Assembly: GCA_020846975.1 (NCBI GenBank)
Contig: JADLCX010000042.1
Span: 1-64,000, forward strand
Source: Phycisphaerales bacterium
Lineage (GTDB): Bacteria; Planctomycetota; Phycisphaerae; Phycisphaerales; UBA1924
Reading direction: 5' to 3'
Length of the DNA stretch: 64,000 nt
A program made the translations under genes and the position numbers. This document shows positions 45,102-53,679 of this stretch, in pieces (the first letter of the stretch is position 1; the number at the start of each line of letters is the position of its first letter). The notes beneath the pieces were generated by a model that ran no database searches, was not told where the DNA came from, and saw only the letters and a list, made by a program, of their open reading frames with translations.

Positions 45102-46082
45102 TTAGTGCACGCCCTCGGCGGCAAGCCAGCGTTCGGCATCGAGCGCCGCCTGACAGCCCATGCCGGCCGCCGTGACGGCCTGGCGGTACTGGCTGTCGGC
45201 CAGGTCGCCCGCCGCGAAGACACCGGGCACGTTGGTGTAACTGGAGCGGTTGGCGAGGACCACGTACCCGCTCTCGTCGAGCTTCACGCCCGATCCGGCG
45301 AGGAATCGGGTGGCCGGCGTGTGGCCGATGGCGATGAACAGGCCCTTGACGTCGAGGCGTGAGCGCTGCTTGGTGATGGTGTCTTCCAGCAGCACACCCT
45401 CGATGTGGCCCTCACCGATGACGTCCACGACAACCTTGTTCCAGAGAGCCTTGGCATTGGGGCGGTCGAAGAACCGCCTCTGCATGATCTTGCTGGCGCG
45501 CAGGCTGTCGCGGCGGTGGATGATGTACACCGCCGAGCCGAACTTGGTCAGGTAAGTGGCCTCCTCCATCGCGGTGTCGCCGCCGCCGACGACGGCAAGC
45601 GGTTGATTGCGGAAGGTCGGGAGCGCGCCGTCGCACACAGCGCACGCGGAAACCCCGCCGCCGCTGGTGGCCAGCCGCATCTCGTTGGGCAGACCGAGCC
45701 AGTTGGCGGTCGCGCCGGTCGCGAGAATGACCGCGTGCGCGCGGACGTGGTTGCCCTCATCGGTCGTGAGCGTGAAGGGGCGCTTGGAGAAGTCGCACCT
45801 CACGATGTCGTTCATCACGCTGGTCGTGCCGAATCGCTCGGCCTGTTTCTGGAAGTCGGCCATCATCGCCTGGCCGGTCACGCCCTCTGGAAACCCGGGG
45901 TAGTTCTCGACCTCGGTCGTGAGCATGAGCTGCCCGCCCGGGAGCACCGGTCCGGGGTCCTGCTTCGGGACGCCCGTGTAGACGACCGGGGCGAGTTGGG
46001 CCCGCGCGGCGTAGATTGCGGCGGTCCAGCCCGCCGGGCCGGATCCGATGATGACCAGTTTGTGGGTTGAGGCGTCAGACAT
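45102..46082 (-). CDS. trxB: Thioredoxin reductase
   Basis: 326 residues. It transfers electrons from NADPH through FAD to thioredoxin. The FAD-binding turn GSGPAG is at residues 13-18, the redox-active pair in ACAVCDG (about 145-151), and the NADPH-binding turn VVGGGDTAMEEA follows. The C-terminal FAD motif GVFAAGDLADSQYRQAVTAAGMG is complete. Length is typical. The gene lies 54 bases downstream of the unknown exported-protein gene (46137-47732) on the same strand, so the two may be co-transcribed. Confidence 0.96.
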   Translation of the reverse strand: MSDASTHKLVIIGSGPAGWTAAIYAARAQLAPVVYTGVPKQDPGPVLPGGQLMLTTEVENYPGFPEGVTGQAMMADFQKQAERFGTTSVMNDIVRCDFSKRPFTLTTDEGNHVRAHAVILATGATANWLGLPNEMRLATSGGGVSACAVCDGALPTFRNQPLAVVGGGDTAMEEATYLTKFGSAVYIIHRRDSLRASKIMQRRFFDRPNAKALWNKVVVDVIGEGHIEGVLLEDTITKQRSRLDVKGLFIAIGHTPATRFLAGSGVKLDESGYVVLANRSSYTNVPGVFAAGDLADSQYRQAVTAAGMGCQAALDAERWLAAEGVH

Positions 46083-46136
46083 GTCGTGGTTGCGTGACGA
46101 GGGCGTGCCGCCCGGTTGAGTTTGGTTCAGACTCGA

Positions 46137-47732
46137 TCACTTCAGTTCGCCCGAATCGAGCAGCCGCTGCCGTTCCAGGGCGAGTTCCGGCGGCCAGAAC
46201 AGGTAGTCGCCGCTCTTGCCGGGCTGACCCTGCGTGCAGTCCAGGGCCAGATCGGGCTTGTCGTCCGGCCCGACCGAGTACACCACAAAGTGCGTGCTGT
46301 CGAGCCGCACGCGCAGCTCCGGGCGCGGTGGGAGAGGAAAGAGCTTGAGCTCGAAGGGCTTGGGGTTGCCGCGGTCATCCTTGGGCGTGTCGATCTCGGG
46401 CCGGAAGTACTGGATATCGCGTCCGCGGCTGCTGTATGGATCGATATCCACGCGGCGCGAGTACGCCGGGGTGATCGCCGACAGGCTGATGGGGATGGTC
46501 TTCTCGCGAAGAAAATAGGCGTACGCCGCGAGCGACATGCGTGCCCCGGCCTGGTAGGCGTCGATGTGCCGGCGGAGCGGGAACAGCGAGGGAACATCTT
46601 CGAGCCCGATCGAGATCACCGCGAGGCGCGGACGGTTGCGGACCCGCACTTCCCAGAAACTGCGGGTGGCCTGGTAGTTGTCGAACGGCGGGAGCGACCA
46701 TCGCCGCTGCCAGTCGGAGACCAGCCCCTTGAGCGAGTCGTTGCAGTCGTACCACCCCGCGTGCAGGATGCGGGCCTGATCCCAGTGGGCCGCGGAACTG
46801 AACAGCCGGAGCGGCCGGTCTACCGCGCCGATCCGCGCCATCGTGGGCGCGAAGGTTTCGGGATTCGGGCCTCCCTTTTCGGTGATCACCCGGCTGATGA
46901 GTTGCTCACGCGCGATGAAGTCGCCCTCGGGGAGCTTGATTCGGTCCAGGTACAGCGACCTCTCGCCGGCCGAGTTGATCAGGTCGCGGAGTTTCGACGG
47001 CTCGGTCTTGTGCTGCTCGGCGCGGAAGTCCACGTAGGCCAGATCGCAGATGCGCTCGAAGGCCGCCAGCATCGACTCCATCGCCCACTTCTTCTCCCGC
47101 AGCATGGGCCGATCGGCCATCTGTCGCGTGAAGACCAGCCACCGGCGCATGTTGTCGATCGCCCCCATGATGTCGCCGTCGGCCGCCAATCGCGACGACT
47201 CGACGTGCATGAGGATGCCCACGATCTCCAGTTCATCCATGTAGAGGAACTTGGCCGCGGCGAGCGTCGGCGGGTCGCCGAGCTCGACGTACATCTCCTT
47301 GGTCACCAGTTCCGGACCGGCCAGGTCGGCGCCGTAGGGAAGGCCGAACACGAACCCCTTCTGCGGGTCCAAGCCGTCCTCGGTGATCTTGGTGAACGAC
47401 TCGATGATCTTCTTCTGCGGCTCGGCCTGGGCCCACGCCACGCACTCGGTCCAGTTGGGGGCATGGCGGCCAAACAGCGCGGCCTGGTACTGGTCCCGCA
47501 GCACCGACGGCGGCGGCTGGAGCGCGGGCAGCAGCGGCAGCAGCACAAGATCGCTCCGCTTGTCGTCCTTGGCCTTGCGGACCAGCGCGTTCACGCGGTT
47601 CACGAACTCGTCGGCGTGGGCCGGACTCGTGACGACCGTCGCCGCGGCCAGCGCGACGGACATCAGAACGCACGCGCAAGGGTGCCGGAACATCGGGCGG
47701 AGGCGGGGGGCAAAGCGGGGCCGTGGGCACAT
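46137..47732 (-). CDS. Exported protein of unknown function
   Basis: 531 residues from the ATG at MCPRPRFAPR, with CGGAGCG upstream; an alternative ATG is 13 codons later. A signal peptide with hydrophobic core CVLMSVALAAATVV and cleavage near SPAHADEF is clear. The mature protein is mostly helical in its first half (NRVNALVRKAKDDKRSDL, AAKFLYMDELEIVGILMHV, AIDNMRRWLVFTRQMADRP) and ends with a short beta-rich domain (ELRVRLDSTHFVVYSVGPDD), reminiscent of the pseudopilin-like tail seen in some planctomycete proteins. No family is recognised. Periplasmic or secreted location is inferred. It is divergent from the dockerin gene at 48018. Confidence 0.8.
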   Translation of the reverse strand: MCPRPRFAPRLRPMFRHPCACVLMSVALAAATVVTSPAHADEFVNRVNALVRKAKDDKRSDLVLLPLLPALQPPPSVLRDQYQAALFGRHAPNWTECVAWAQAEPQKKIIESFTKITEDGLDPQKGFVFGLPYGADLAGPELVTKEMYVELGDPPTLAAAKFLYMDELEIVGILMHVESSRLAADGDIMGAIDNMRRWLVFTRQMADRPMLREKKWAMESMLAAFERICDLAYVDFRAEQHKTEPSKLRDLINSAGERSLYLDRIKLPEGDFIAREQLISRVITEKGGPNPETFAPTMARIGAVDRPLRLFSSAAHWDQARILHAGWYDCNDSLKGLVSDWQRRWSLPPFDNYQATRSFWEVRVRNRPRLAVISIGLEDVPSLFPLRRHIDAYQAGARMSLAAYAYFLREKTIPISLSAITPAYSRRVDIDPYSSRGRDIQYFRPEIDTPKDDRGNPKPFELKLFPLPPRPELRVRLDSTHFVVYSVGPDDKPDLALDCTQGQPGKSGDYLFWPPELALERQRLLDSGELK

Positions 47733-47944
47733 GGAGACGCTCCGAGATGCGAAGGGGCCGCGGGGGAGGGAGGGCGGCCGCGAGAGGATGGGGGTCGGAT
47801 GGTAGCCGCTCGATCGGTCCCCGTTCGTAGTGGATCGGGAGACAAAGGTTGGTACGGAAACGACCGGGAATCGTTCGCTCAAGCCTCTCGACGCAGCCGC
47901 GGGCCAAAGGTTCCAGTGGTTGCCGCCATTTTTTGATCCGGTGC

Positions 47945-47973
47945 TTGGCAGGTCGGGTTCTTCGAGCGACTAT
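47945..47973 (+). promoter_or_regulatory. Weak promoter candidate before dockerin gene 48018
   Basis: TTGGCA, a 17-base spacer, then GACTAT, in the 285-base divergent region. The -10 match is poor, so confidence is low. Confidence 0.25.
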
Positions 47974-48017
47974 TCAATGGTCGCCCCCGATTTCATCCCG
48001 ACCGTGGAGAATCTCGC

Positions 48018-49490
48018 ATGTCGAGTCCGGCACACGCACTTGTTTGTCTGGCCGCGTTACTGGTGGGCTTCGGCGGAGTGACAGGCGATGCGCTCGCCCA
48101 GCAGGTGCAGGTTCGGCCGCTCGTGCTTTCGGGCGATGTGTTCGGACCGGGCAACGTCGTGGCCGGGTTCGGCGCGGCGGAGAACTTCGCGGTCAACAAC
48201 GCCGGACGGTGGCTGGTCGAGACCTCGGTCACGCTCGGCGTGGGCGTGGTGGTTGCGGGCGGCGGAGCGGTCGATCCGTCGGTCTTGATGACCGAGGGCG
48301 ACCCGGTCGCCAGCCCTGCCGGCGCGACCATGGGTTCGTTCGACTCGATCACGCTCAACAACGGGGGCAGTTCGGTCTTCAACATCATGTACGACGGCGC
48401 GGCCATCGGAACAGACTCGGGCGTGCACTTCAACGCGGCGCAGCTGCTCGTCGAAGGCGCGATCTCGACCGCACCGCAGTTTACGCCGGGAACGCCGTAC
48501 ATCGGTTGGTTCGAGGTACGGGTCAACGATGCCGACCAGGTGATGATGCTCGCGTCGATCGACGATGCGGCCATCGCCACCACCGTGGACCGGGCGCTGG
48601 TCCGCGTCGATGCTCCGACCGGTGCGGCGGCGCAGACCGTTCTGCTCAAGGAAGGCGACGAGCTGCTCACCGGCCGATTCCTGAGCGATGTCGGCACAAA
48701 CCCGCACCAGTTCGCTTTCGCATCCGGTCCTCGCGTCGCGATCGTGTTCGATGTCGATGGCGGCACGGCCGACGATTCGGGCGTCGCGATCCACGACGGA
48801 TCCAACTGGACGGTTGTCGCGCGTGAAGGAGATCCCTCGCCTTTCGCAGGCCGGCTGTTCTCGAGCCTCTCGTCCGTGCCCATCGACCTCAGCAACGCCG
48901 GAGCGTGGGTTGTGCGCGCCGATCTCGATGGCGCGACGACGGACGACTCGGTGATCCTGAAGAACGGTGCTGTGGAGGTCGCGCGCGAGGGCTCGCCGGT
49001 CGCGGCGATTCCGGGATTCAACTTCACCGGCTTTGGCACCGGCGCGGTGCGGATCGATGATCTCGGCCGCGTTTTCTACTACGCCGCATGGAACGACACC
49101 AGCCCCGCAACCAACGCGGGGATCTTCCGGGACGGACTCCTGCTCGTTCAGAAGGGCGTTACGCAGGTGCAGACGAGCCTGGGGCTCGAACTCCTGACCG
49201 ATATCTCGGCGGTGCAGGACAACTTCACGATCAGCAGCAACGGCCGGTTCCTGATCTTCGAGGGCGTCATCACAGAGCAGACCGGCGGGACGTCTCGGCG
49301 CGGCGCGTTCCTGGTGCGAATCGCGTGCCCCGGCGATTTCAACGGCGACGGATCGACCTCCGTGCAGGACATCTTCGACTTCCTCGAGGCCTACTTCAGC
49401 AACGATCCCGCGGCGGACATCAACGGCGGGGGCGTCAGCGTCCAGGACATCTTCGACTTCCTCGCGGCGTATTTTTCTGCCTGTGCGTAG
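48018..49490 (+). CDS. GC-dockerin protein with repeated beta segments
   Basis: 490 residues, with GGAGA seven bases before the ATG. The signal peptide is cleaved near DALAQQ. The body has no six-cysteine modules and no PPC domains. Instead it has a recurring pattern of short strands such as FAVNNAGRWLVET, ITLNNGGSSVFNIM, RVNDADQVMMLASID, IDLSNAGAWVVRAD, VRIDDLGRVFYYA and TISSNGRFLIFEG, spaced 60-80 residues. These look like blades of a propeller or the N-x-x-G tandem-repeat family of planctomycete surface proteins. The C-terminal dockerin pair (TSVQDIFDFL, VSVQDIFDFL) follows an EF-hand-like DFNGDGST; the terminus is SACA. The only cysteines are in the C-terminal part. It is exported and probably surface-anchored. 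Confidence 0.85.
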   Translation: MSSPAHALVCLAALLVGFGGVTGDALAQQVQVRPLVLSGDVFGPGNVVAGFGAAENFAVNNAGRWLVETSVTLGVGVVVAGGGAVDPSVLMTEGDPVASPAGATMGSFDSITLNNGGSSVFNIMYDGAAIGTDSGVHFNAAQLLVEGAISTAPQFTPGTPYIGWFEVRVNDADQVMMLASIDDAAIATTVDRALVRVDAPTGAAAQTVLLKEGDELLTGRFLSDVGTNPHQFAFASGPRVAIVFDVDGGTADDSGVAIHDGSNWTVVAREGDPSPFAGRLFSSLSSVPIDLSNAGAWVVRADLDGATTDDSVILKNGAVEVAREGSPVAAIPGFNFTGFGTGAVRIDDLGRVFYYAAWNDTSPATNAGIFRDGLLLVQKGVTQVQTSLGLELLTDISAVQDNFTISSNGRFLIFEGVITEQTGGTSRRGAFLVRIACPGDFNGDGSTSVQDIFDFLEAYFSNDPAADINGGGVSVQDIFDFLAAYFSACA

Positions 49491-49527
49491 CGGTTCCATC
49501 GTTCGGCGTCGTTGCTGGAGCATCAAG

Positions 49528-50865
49528 GTGCGAAGAGATGTCAACGTCATTCCAGCCGCGCGAGCGGTGCCGCTGAGCGTCGGACTTGCCGTGGTCGCCT
49601 CGTGCGCGGTTTCGCCACATCGATGTCGTGCTCAATCGAGCACTCCGGCGGTGTTCGTGCCGCACTATTTCCCGATCAACACGGTCTCGCCCGTCGGGGC
49701 AACCATCGCGTGCTTCCGCATCGGGGACGGCGGCGAGGCCGAACTGGTCGAGAACGAGCCGTCGGGCGAATGGACGCAGGCGGTGGCGATCTCGCCCAAT
49801 GGCCGCTTCCTCGCTTCGAGCAACGGCACCTCGTCGAGCACGACCGAGGACCTTCGCATCTTTCGAGTGGGGGCCGACGCGTCGCTCACGCCGCTGCTGA
49901 CGGCCGCGACGCCCGATTCGCCGCTCGACTTGGCCTGGTTCAGCGACGACATCCTGGTCGTCACGCGGACGCAGAACGGCGGATCTTCGGTTCTGACGTA
50001 CCGCTGGAGCGAGCCGGCCAACGCGCTCACGCTGGTGGACAACGAGCCCAGCGGCTATTTCAACTCCGCCGTGACGCGGCATCCGACGCGGCCGTGGATC
50101 TACACGCAGGATTCCGGCGTGTTCGGTGGTACCAGCGTTGTACAGCAATGGGAAGTCTCGGCCTCCGGCGTGCTGACGCTGCTGGCCACGGCCCCAAGCC
50201 AGGACCCGCCGCTCGCGCCGACCATCTCCCCCGATGGTCGCTGGATGTTCTCGGGTACCGGGGCGTTCGGCGCCAACACCATCGCCGTCTGGTCGCTCGA
50301 TTCCCAGTCCGGCGCGCCCTCCGAGATTACCGAGTCGGGTTCGCCGTTTGTTTCCGATGGAGACACGCCCTACCGGACCGCGATAACCGCCGACAACCGC
50401 TTCGTGCTGGTCGGCCACACACGAGACGACACCATCCGTACCTTCTCGATCGATCAGGAGTCCGGCTCCATCCAGCCTACCGGGTTCAGTTTCGATGCCG
50501 GACCGCGATCGAGTCTCGGACCGTTCGAGGTGCTCGGGGGGTTTCTGATCGTGCTGAAGGATGCCAACGATCCGATCGGTATGTGGGTTTTTCGTATCGA
50601 GCCCGGGGGCGAACTGACCCAGATCGGCTCGTTGCACAGCACCGGCAACCGGCGGCCCGAGTTCGACATCGCGGTTTGGAGCCCTCCAGCATCCCCTCCG
50701 TGCCGGGCCGATATGGACGCCGACGGAGCGTCGGGGATCGGCGACGTGTTTGCGTACCTGACGCATTGGTTTGCGGGTCTGCCCAACGCCGAGTTTGATG
50801 GCTCCCCGGGTGTGACGATACAAGACCTCTTCGATTTCCTTGAAGCGTGGTTCGCGGGCTGCTGA
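49528..50865 (+). CDS. GC-dockerin beta-propeller (lactonase-like) protein
   Basis: 445 residues from the GTG at 49528, chosen because TGGAG lies seven bases upstream and a signal-like segment (AVPLSVGLAVVASCAV) follows; an earlier GTG at 49483 overlaps the previous gene. Propeller repeats are evident: AISPNGRFLASSNG, AWFSDDILVVTRT, VTRHPTRPWIYTQD, TISPDGRWMFSGT, AITADNRFVLVGH, with alternating L-V-D/E-NEPSG segments. This matches the 3-carboxy-muconate/6-phosphogluconolactonase-like propeller family, but no enzymatic role can be claimed. The dockerin pair is uneven: the first repeat is degenerate (GIGDVFAYL) and the second is VTIQDLFDFL with terminus AGC. It is probably co-expressed with the preceding dockerin gene (37-base gap). 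Confidence 0.85.
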   Translation: MRRDVNVIPAARAVPLSVGLAVVASCAVSPHRCRAQSSTPAVFVPHYFPINTVSPVGATIACFRIGDGGEAELVENEPSGEWTQAVAISPNGRFLASSNGTSSSTTEDLRIFRVGADASLTPLLTAATPDSPLDLAWFSDDILVVTRTQNGGSSVLTYRWSEPANALTLVDNEPSGYFNSAVTRHPTRPWIYTQDSGVFGGTSVVQQWEVSASGVLTLLATAPSQDPPLAPTISPDGRWMFSGTGAFGANTIAVWSLDSQSGAPSEITESGSPFVSDGDTPYRTAITADNRFVLVGHTRDDTIRTFSIDQESGSIQPTGFSFDAGPRSSLGPFEVLGGFLIVLKDANDPIGMWVFRIEPGGELTQIGSLHSTGNRRPEFDIAVWSPPASPPCRADMDADGASGIGDVFAYLTHWFAGLPNAEFDGSPGVTIQDLFDFLEAWFAGC

Positions 50866-50945
50866 GCGGCCGGCCTGCCGATTCGCGGCCCGTCGATGGA
50901 GCTGCTCTCCGCGCTCGTGAGAATGCGACCGGCGCGTTTCTCAGG

Positions 50946-50974
50946 CGCAAGTTCTTGTTGCACAAGAACTTGCG
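50946..50974. promoter_or_regulatory. Perfect 29-base palindrome (operator or hairpin)
   Basis: The 13-base arms CGCAAGTTCTTGT and ACAAGAACTTGCG flank the triplet TGC. No T run follows on either strand, so it is unlikely to be a simple terminator. It lies 43 bases upstream of the -35 at 51017, where a dimeric regulator could bind. Confidence 0.55.
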
Positions 50975-51016
50975 GCATAGGCGGCGCACGAACATCCCGA
51001 ATGTCGCACAAACCCC

Positions 51017-51044
51017 TTGACCGTACGTGTCGATGCTGTACTCT
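51017..51044 (+). promoter_or_regulatory. Putative sigma-70 promoter of the PEP-CTERM-like gene
   Basis: -35 TTGACC, a 16-base spacer, -10 TACTCT. Confidence 0.45.
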
Positions 51045-51267
51045 GTGTGCAAGGTCCGCCCGGTTGTCGGGCGAAAGGTCTCTCAACCTGACCCCCATCT
51101 CGGTTTGTTTCTCCGGGGTTTTCGGAGGCGGCATTCGATCATGTCATCGCCCGCGCGTTTCGCGCCGGGTGTTCGCAGGTCCGGCCGCGCGACGAACTCC
51201 CCCTCACCTCTCGGTCACGCAGGATGCGTGATGCTGACGCACGGGAAGCGCGTGGAGTCGTTGCCAC

Positions 51268-52092
51268 ATGCCCAGCCAACACGGCCGTACGCTCCGTTCC
51301 AAGACGCTCGCGCTCTCGACGATCCTGCTCTGCGCGGGCTCGGCGAACGCGGCGATCTTCAACTGGAACTTCAACGCGGGTGATCCGCAGCCGCCGGCTG
51401 GCGGCTACACCGGCAACTCGCTCGGCGGTGTGATCCACTCGCTGTCCGCATCGTTCAACGATGCCACGCGACAACTCAGTTTTACCGCCAACTTCTCCAA
51501 CCGCGTGACGACCGGCTTCTTCCTCGCGCTCAACAACGGACCGCTGCCCCGATCGCGTCCGGGCGAACTCGGCCTGTTCTACTTCGATGCCGGCGACGTC
51601 TTCGACGGCGATCCGGGCCAGAACCTGTTCATGACCGCCTATGGGTACAACGGCCTGAACGATGGCTCGACCTGGCGCGATGGCGACGGCGCGACGCCGG
51701 GCGATCAGCCCCCCGATGTCATCCGTTCCATCCTCGATGCGTCCTGGATCAACGCCGTCAGCGCCGCCGATGTCGTGCTCCCCGGCGGCATCAACGGCCG
51801 CTCGCTCAGTTTCACGATCAACGCCGCCCCGATTATCAACCACGTCCCGCTCTACCCGGATTCCGGCGGTGGGGCGTGGTTCGGCACGGGCTTCGCCTCG
51901 CTGCTGGGCATCTGGTTCCATCCGTTCGCCGACCTGTTCGATCTCACCTACAACGCCGAGGGCCGAATCTCCGGTCTCAACGTCGGGCCCCAGGGCTCGT
52001 TCGACGGCTACAACTTCCTCGTGCCCGCCCCCGGCGGCGCGGCGGCCATGCTCGCGGCGGGCCTGCTGCTGGCCGCACGCCGCAGGCGGTGA
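51268..52092 (+). CDS. PEP-CTERM-like exported surface protein
   Basis: 274 residues. The signal peptide has core TLALSTILLCAGSA and cleavage near ANAAIF. The body is a beta-rich extracellular domain without cysteines after the signal peptide (LSFTANFSNRVTTGFFLALNNGP, GRSLSFTINAAPI). The C-terminus VPAPGGAAAMLAAGLLLAA followed by four-plus basic residues is a tripartite PEP-CTERM-like sorting signal: a short P-x-P motif, a transmembrane stretch and an arginine cluster. By family knowledge such proteins are processed by an exosortase, which is not encoded in this window. It uses a different anchoring signal from the two dockerin genes just upstream. Confidence 0.85.
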   Translation: MPSQHGRTLRSKTLALSTILLCAGSANAAIFNWNFNAGDPQPPAGGYTGNSLGGVIHSLSASFNDATRQLSFTANFSNRVTTGFFLALNNGPLPRSRPGELGLFYFDAGDVFDGDPGQNLFMTAYGYNGLNDGSTWRDGDGATPGDQPPDVIRSILDASWINAVSAADVVLPGGINGRSLSFTINAAPIINHVPLYPDSGGGAWFGTGFASLLGIWFHPFADLFDLTYNAEGRISGLNVGPQGSFDGYNFLVPAPGGAAAMLAAGLLLAARRRR

Positions 52093-52124
52093 TTCGCTCT
52101 TCCCGATCCGGCTCGCATGATCCG

Positions 52125-52155
52125 CGGGTGTCGGCTCCTGCCGGCACCCGTTTTC
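52125..52155 (+). terminator. Rho-independent terminator after the PEP-CTERM-like gene
   Basis: A 10-bp stem with one G-T pair (CGGGTGTCGG at 52125-52134, CCGGCACCCG at 52141-52150) with a 6-base loop is followed by TTTTCGTT. Confidence 0.75.
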
Positions 52156-52305
52156 GTTCGGTCCCGTCCGCGCGTGGCGCAGAAAAGCGCCCGGCTGCCT
52201 TTCGACAACCGGGCTCATGCGCGAGAGAGAGTTCGGACACGCCGCCGGACCACCGGGCCTTACACCGGCCTTCCCGCGGCAATAAAATGTCAGGAAAGAG
52301 ATTTG

Positions 52306-53244
52306 TCAGCCGGCAGCGCGGCGGGGCTGTTCGTCCGCGAAATCGTCGTCGTCGTCGAGGCAGAGGTTCTCCCGGAAGAACCGGCTCGGCTGATCGTCGG
52401 TGATCTGGGCGTTGAGCTTGCGGAGGGCCTCGTCGGCGATCTGGCGGACGCGCTCGCGCGAGATGCCGATCTCGGTGGCGATCTGCTTCAGTGTCAGAGG
52501 TTCGAGGCCGTCGAGGCCGAATCGAAGCCGGAGGATGCGGGCCTCTCGCTCGTCGATCGCGTCGAGCAGTTTGCGGATGGTGCGGAGCTCGTCGTCGCGG
52601 AAGATGAAGTCCTCGGGCGCCCCGCCACGCTCGTCGGCGAGCAGATCGCCGATGTTCATCACCTCGCCGTTGTCATCCAGCGGGGCCTGCGCCGGAGCGC
52701 GGAAGGCCTTCACCGCCCGCTTGATGATGCGGATCTTCTTGAGCGGGAGCTGCATCTCCTCGGCCAGTTCGGGCAGGCCGGGCGGGCGTCCCAGGGCCCG
52801 TTCGAGTTTCTGGGAGGCCTGCTTCCACTTGGCGATCAGTTCCACCATGTACGCGGGCACATGGATCGGCTGCACCGCGTTGATCAACGCCCGCTTGATC
52901 GCCTGCTTGATCCACCACGAGGCGTAGGTCGAGAATCGCGCGCCCTGCGCCGGGTCGAAACCCTCGACGGCGCGCAGAAGGCCGACGTTCCCCTCCTCGA
53001 TGAGATCCTGCAGGGAGAGCCCACGCCCCACGTAGTTCTTCGCGATCGAAACGACCAGGCGAAGATTCGACCGCACCATCCGCTCCCGCGCGATGGGGCA
53101 GTTGTCGTTGATGATCCGCCACCCGAGCGTCTTCTCTTCATCCGCGGTCAGCAACGGGGTCTCGTTGATCTGACGCAGATAAAGCTGCAGCCCGGACTGG
53201 AGTTCAGCCCTCGCGGGCGACCTGGTAGCCTTTACGCCTCGCAC
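52306..53244 (-). CDS. Sigma-70 family RNA polymerase sigma factor (RpoD/SigA-like)
   Basis: 312 residues from the GTG at [10 protein letters not shown], chosen because GGAAGG lies nine bases upstream; several earlier GTG/TTG codons are in frame. Region 1.2 is [19 protein letters not shown]. Region 2 is [42 protein letters not shown] followed by [13 protein letters not shown], region 3 includes [13 protein letters not shown], and region 4 has the helix-turn-helix [20 protein letters not shown]. The large N-terminal region 1.1 and non-conserved region of primary sigma factors are absent, so it is more likely a group 2 alternative factor. It is divergent from the UvrB/UvrC-motif gene. Confidence 0.92.
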   Translation of the reverse strand: MRGVKATRSPARAELQSGLQLYLRQINETPLLTADEEKTLGWRIINDNCPIARERMVRSNLRLVVSIAKNYVGRGLSLQDLIEEGNVGLLRAVEGFDPAQGARFSTYASWWIKQAIKRALINAVQPIHVPAYMVELIAKWKQASQKLERALGRPPGLPELAEEMQLPLKKIRIIKRAVKAFRAPAQAPLDDNGEVMNIGDLLADERGGAPEDFIFRDDELRTIRKLLDAIDEREARILRLRFGLDGLEPLTLKQIATEIGISRERVRQIADEALRKLNAQITDDQPSRFFRENLCLDDDDDFADEQPRRAAG

Positions 53245-53679
53245 TGAGTTGCACCCTTCCACAGACAACACGGATGAGAACCACCCGGGACGGCTTCGGG
53301 CCCACGGAAGCCCGCGGAGGCCGCCCGAATCCGTTCGCTCAACCCCGACGGGCGGTTGCATCGACCAGCCGAGATTCGCTCTTGATCCGCCCCCCGGGAA
53401 GGCGGGTTGACGGGAGCGACATCCCGATGTTGATGACTTTGCCGACCCGTTATGGGGCGCGGGGCAACGAGGATAACAAACCGTTGAACTGGGTGGAAGC
53501 CCTACAATCTGCTATGTTCGATGGTGGGTATCGTGGGGACGGGATACGGCGCGGTTCGGGGGCGGAATCCCGGGCGTCCGCAGGCTCGAATAGGGGGGAT
53601 CTCACCCCACGTTGAACCGGCTGGCTGGGCATGGCCACGGAGCGTGGGGTTGCCCAAACCGACTGAGGGATGTTCGAAG
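53245..53679 (+). other. Divergent intergenic region (435 bases)
   Basis: It lies between the sigma factor and the UvrB/UvrC-motif gene. No gene or RNA family is recognised. A good -10-like hexamer TACAAT (53503-53508) lies upstream of the rightward gene, without a clear -35 at 17 bases. Small GC-rich inverted repeats are present. A structured leader or small RNA cannot be excluded. Confidence 0.4.

Larger units (their letters stand above)
50866..51267 (+). other. Intergenic region before the PEP-CTERM-like gene (402 bases)
   Basis: No gene is seen. It contains a perfect 29-base palindrome (50946-50974), a promoter candidate (51017-51044) and a leader of about 215 bases. Confidence 0.5.

Noticed and set aside
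47945..47976. Sigma-54 type promoter upstream of the dockerin gene at 48018
   Set aside because: TGGCA is present but the -12 GC at the required distance is missing.
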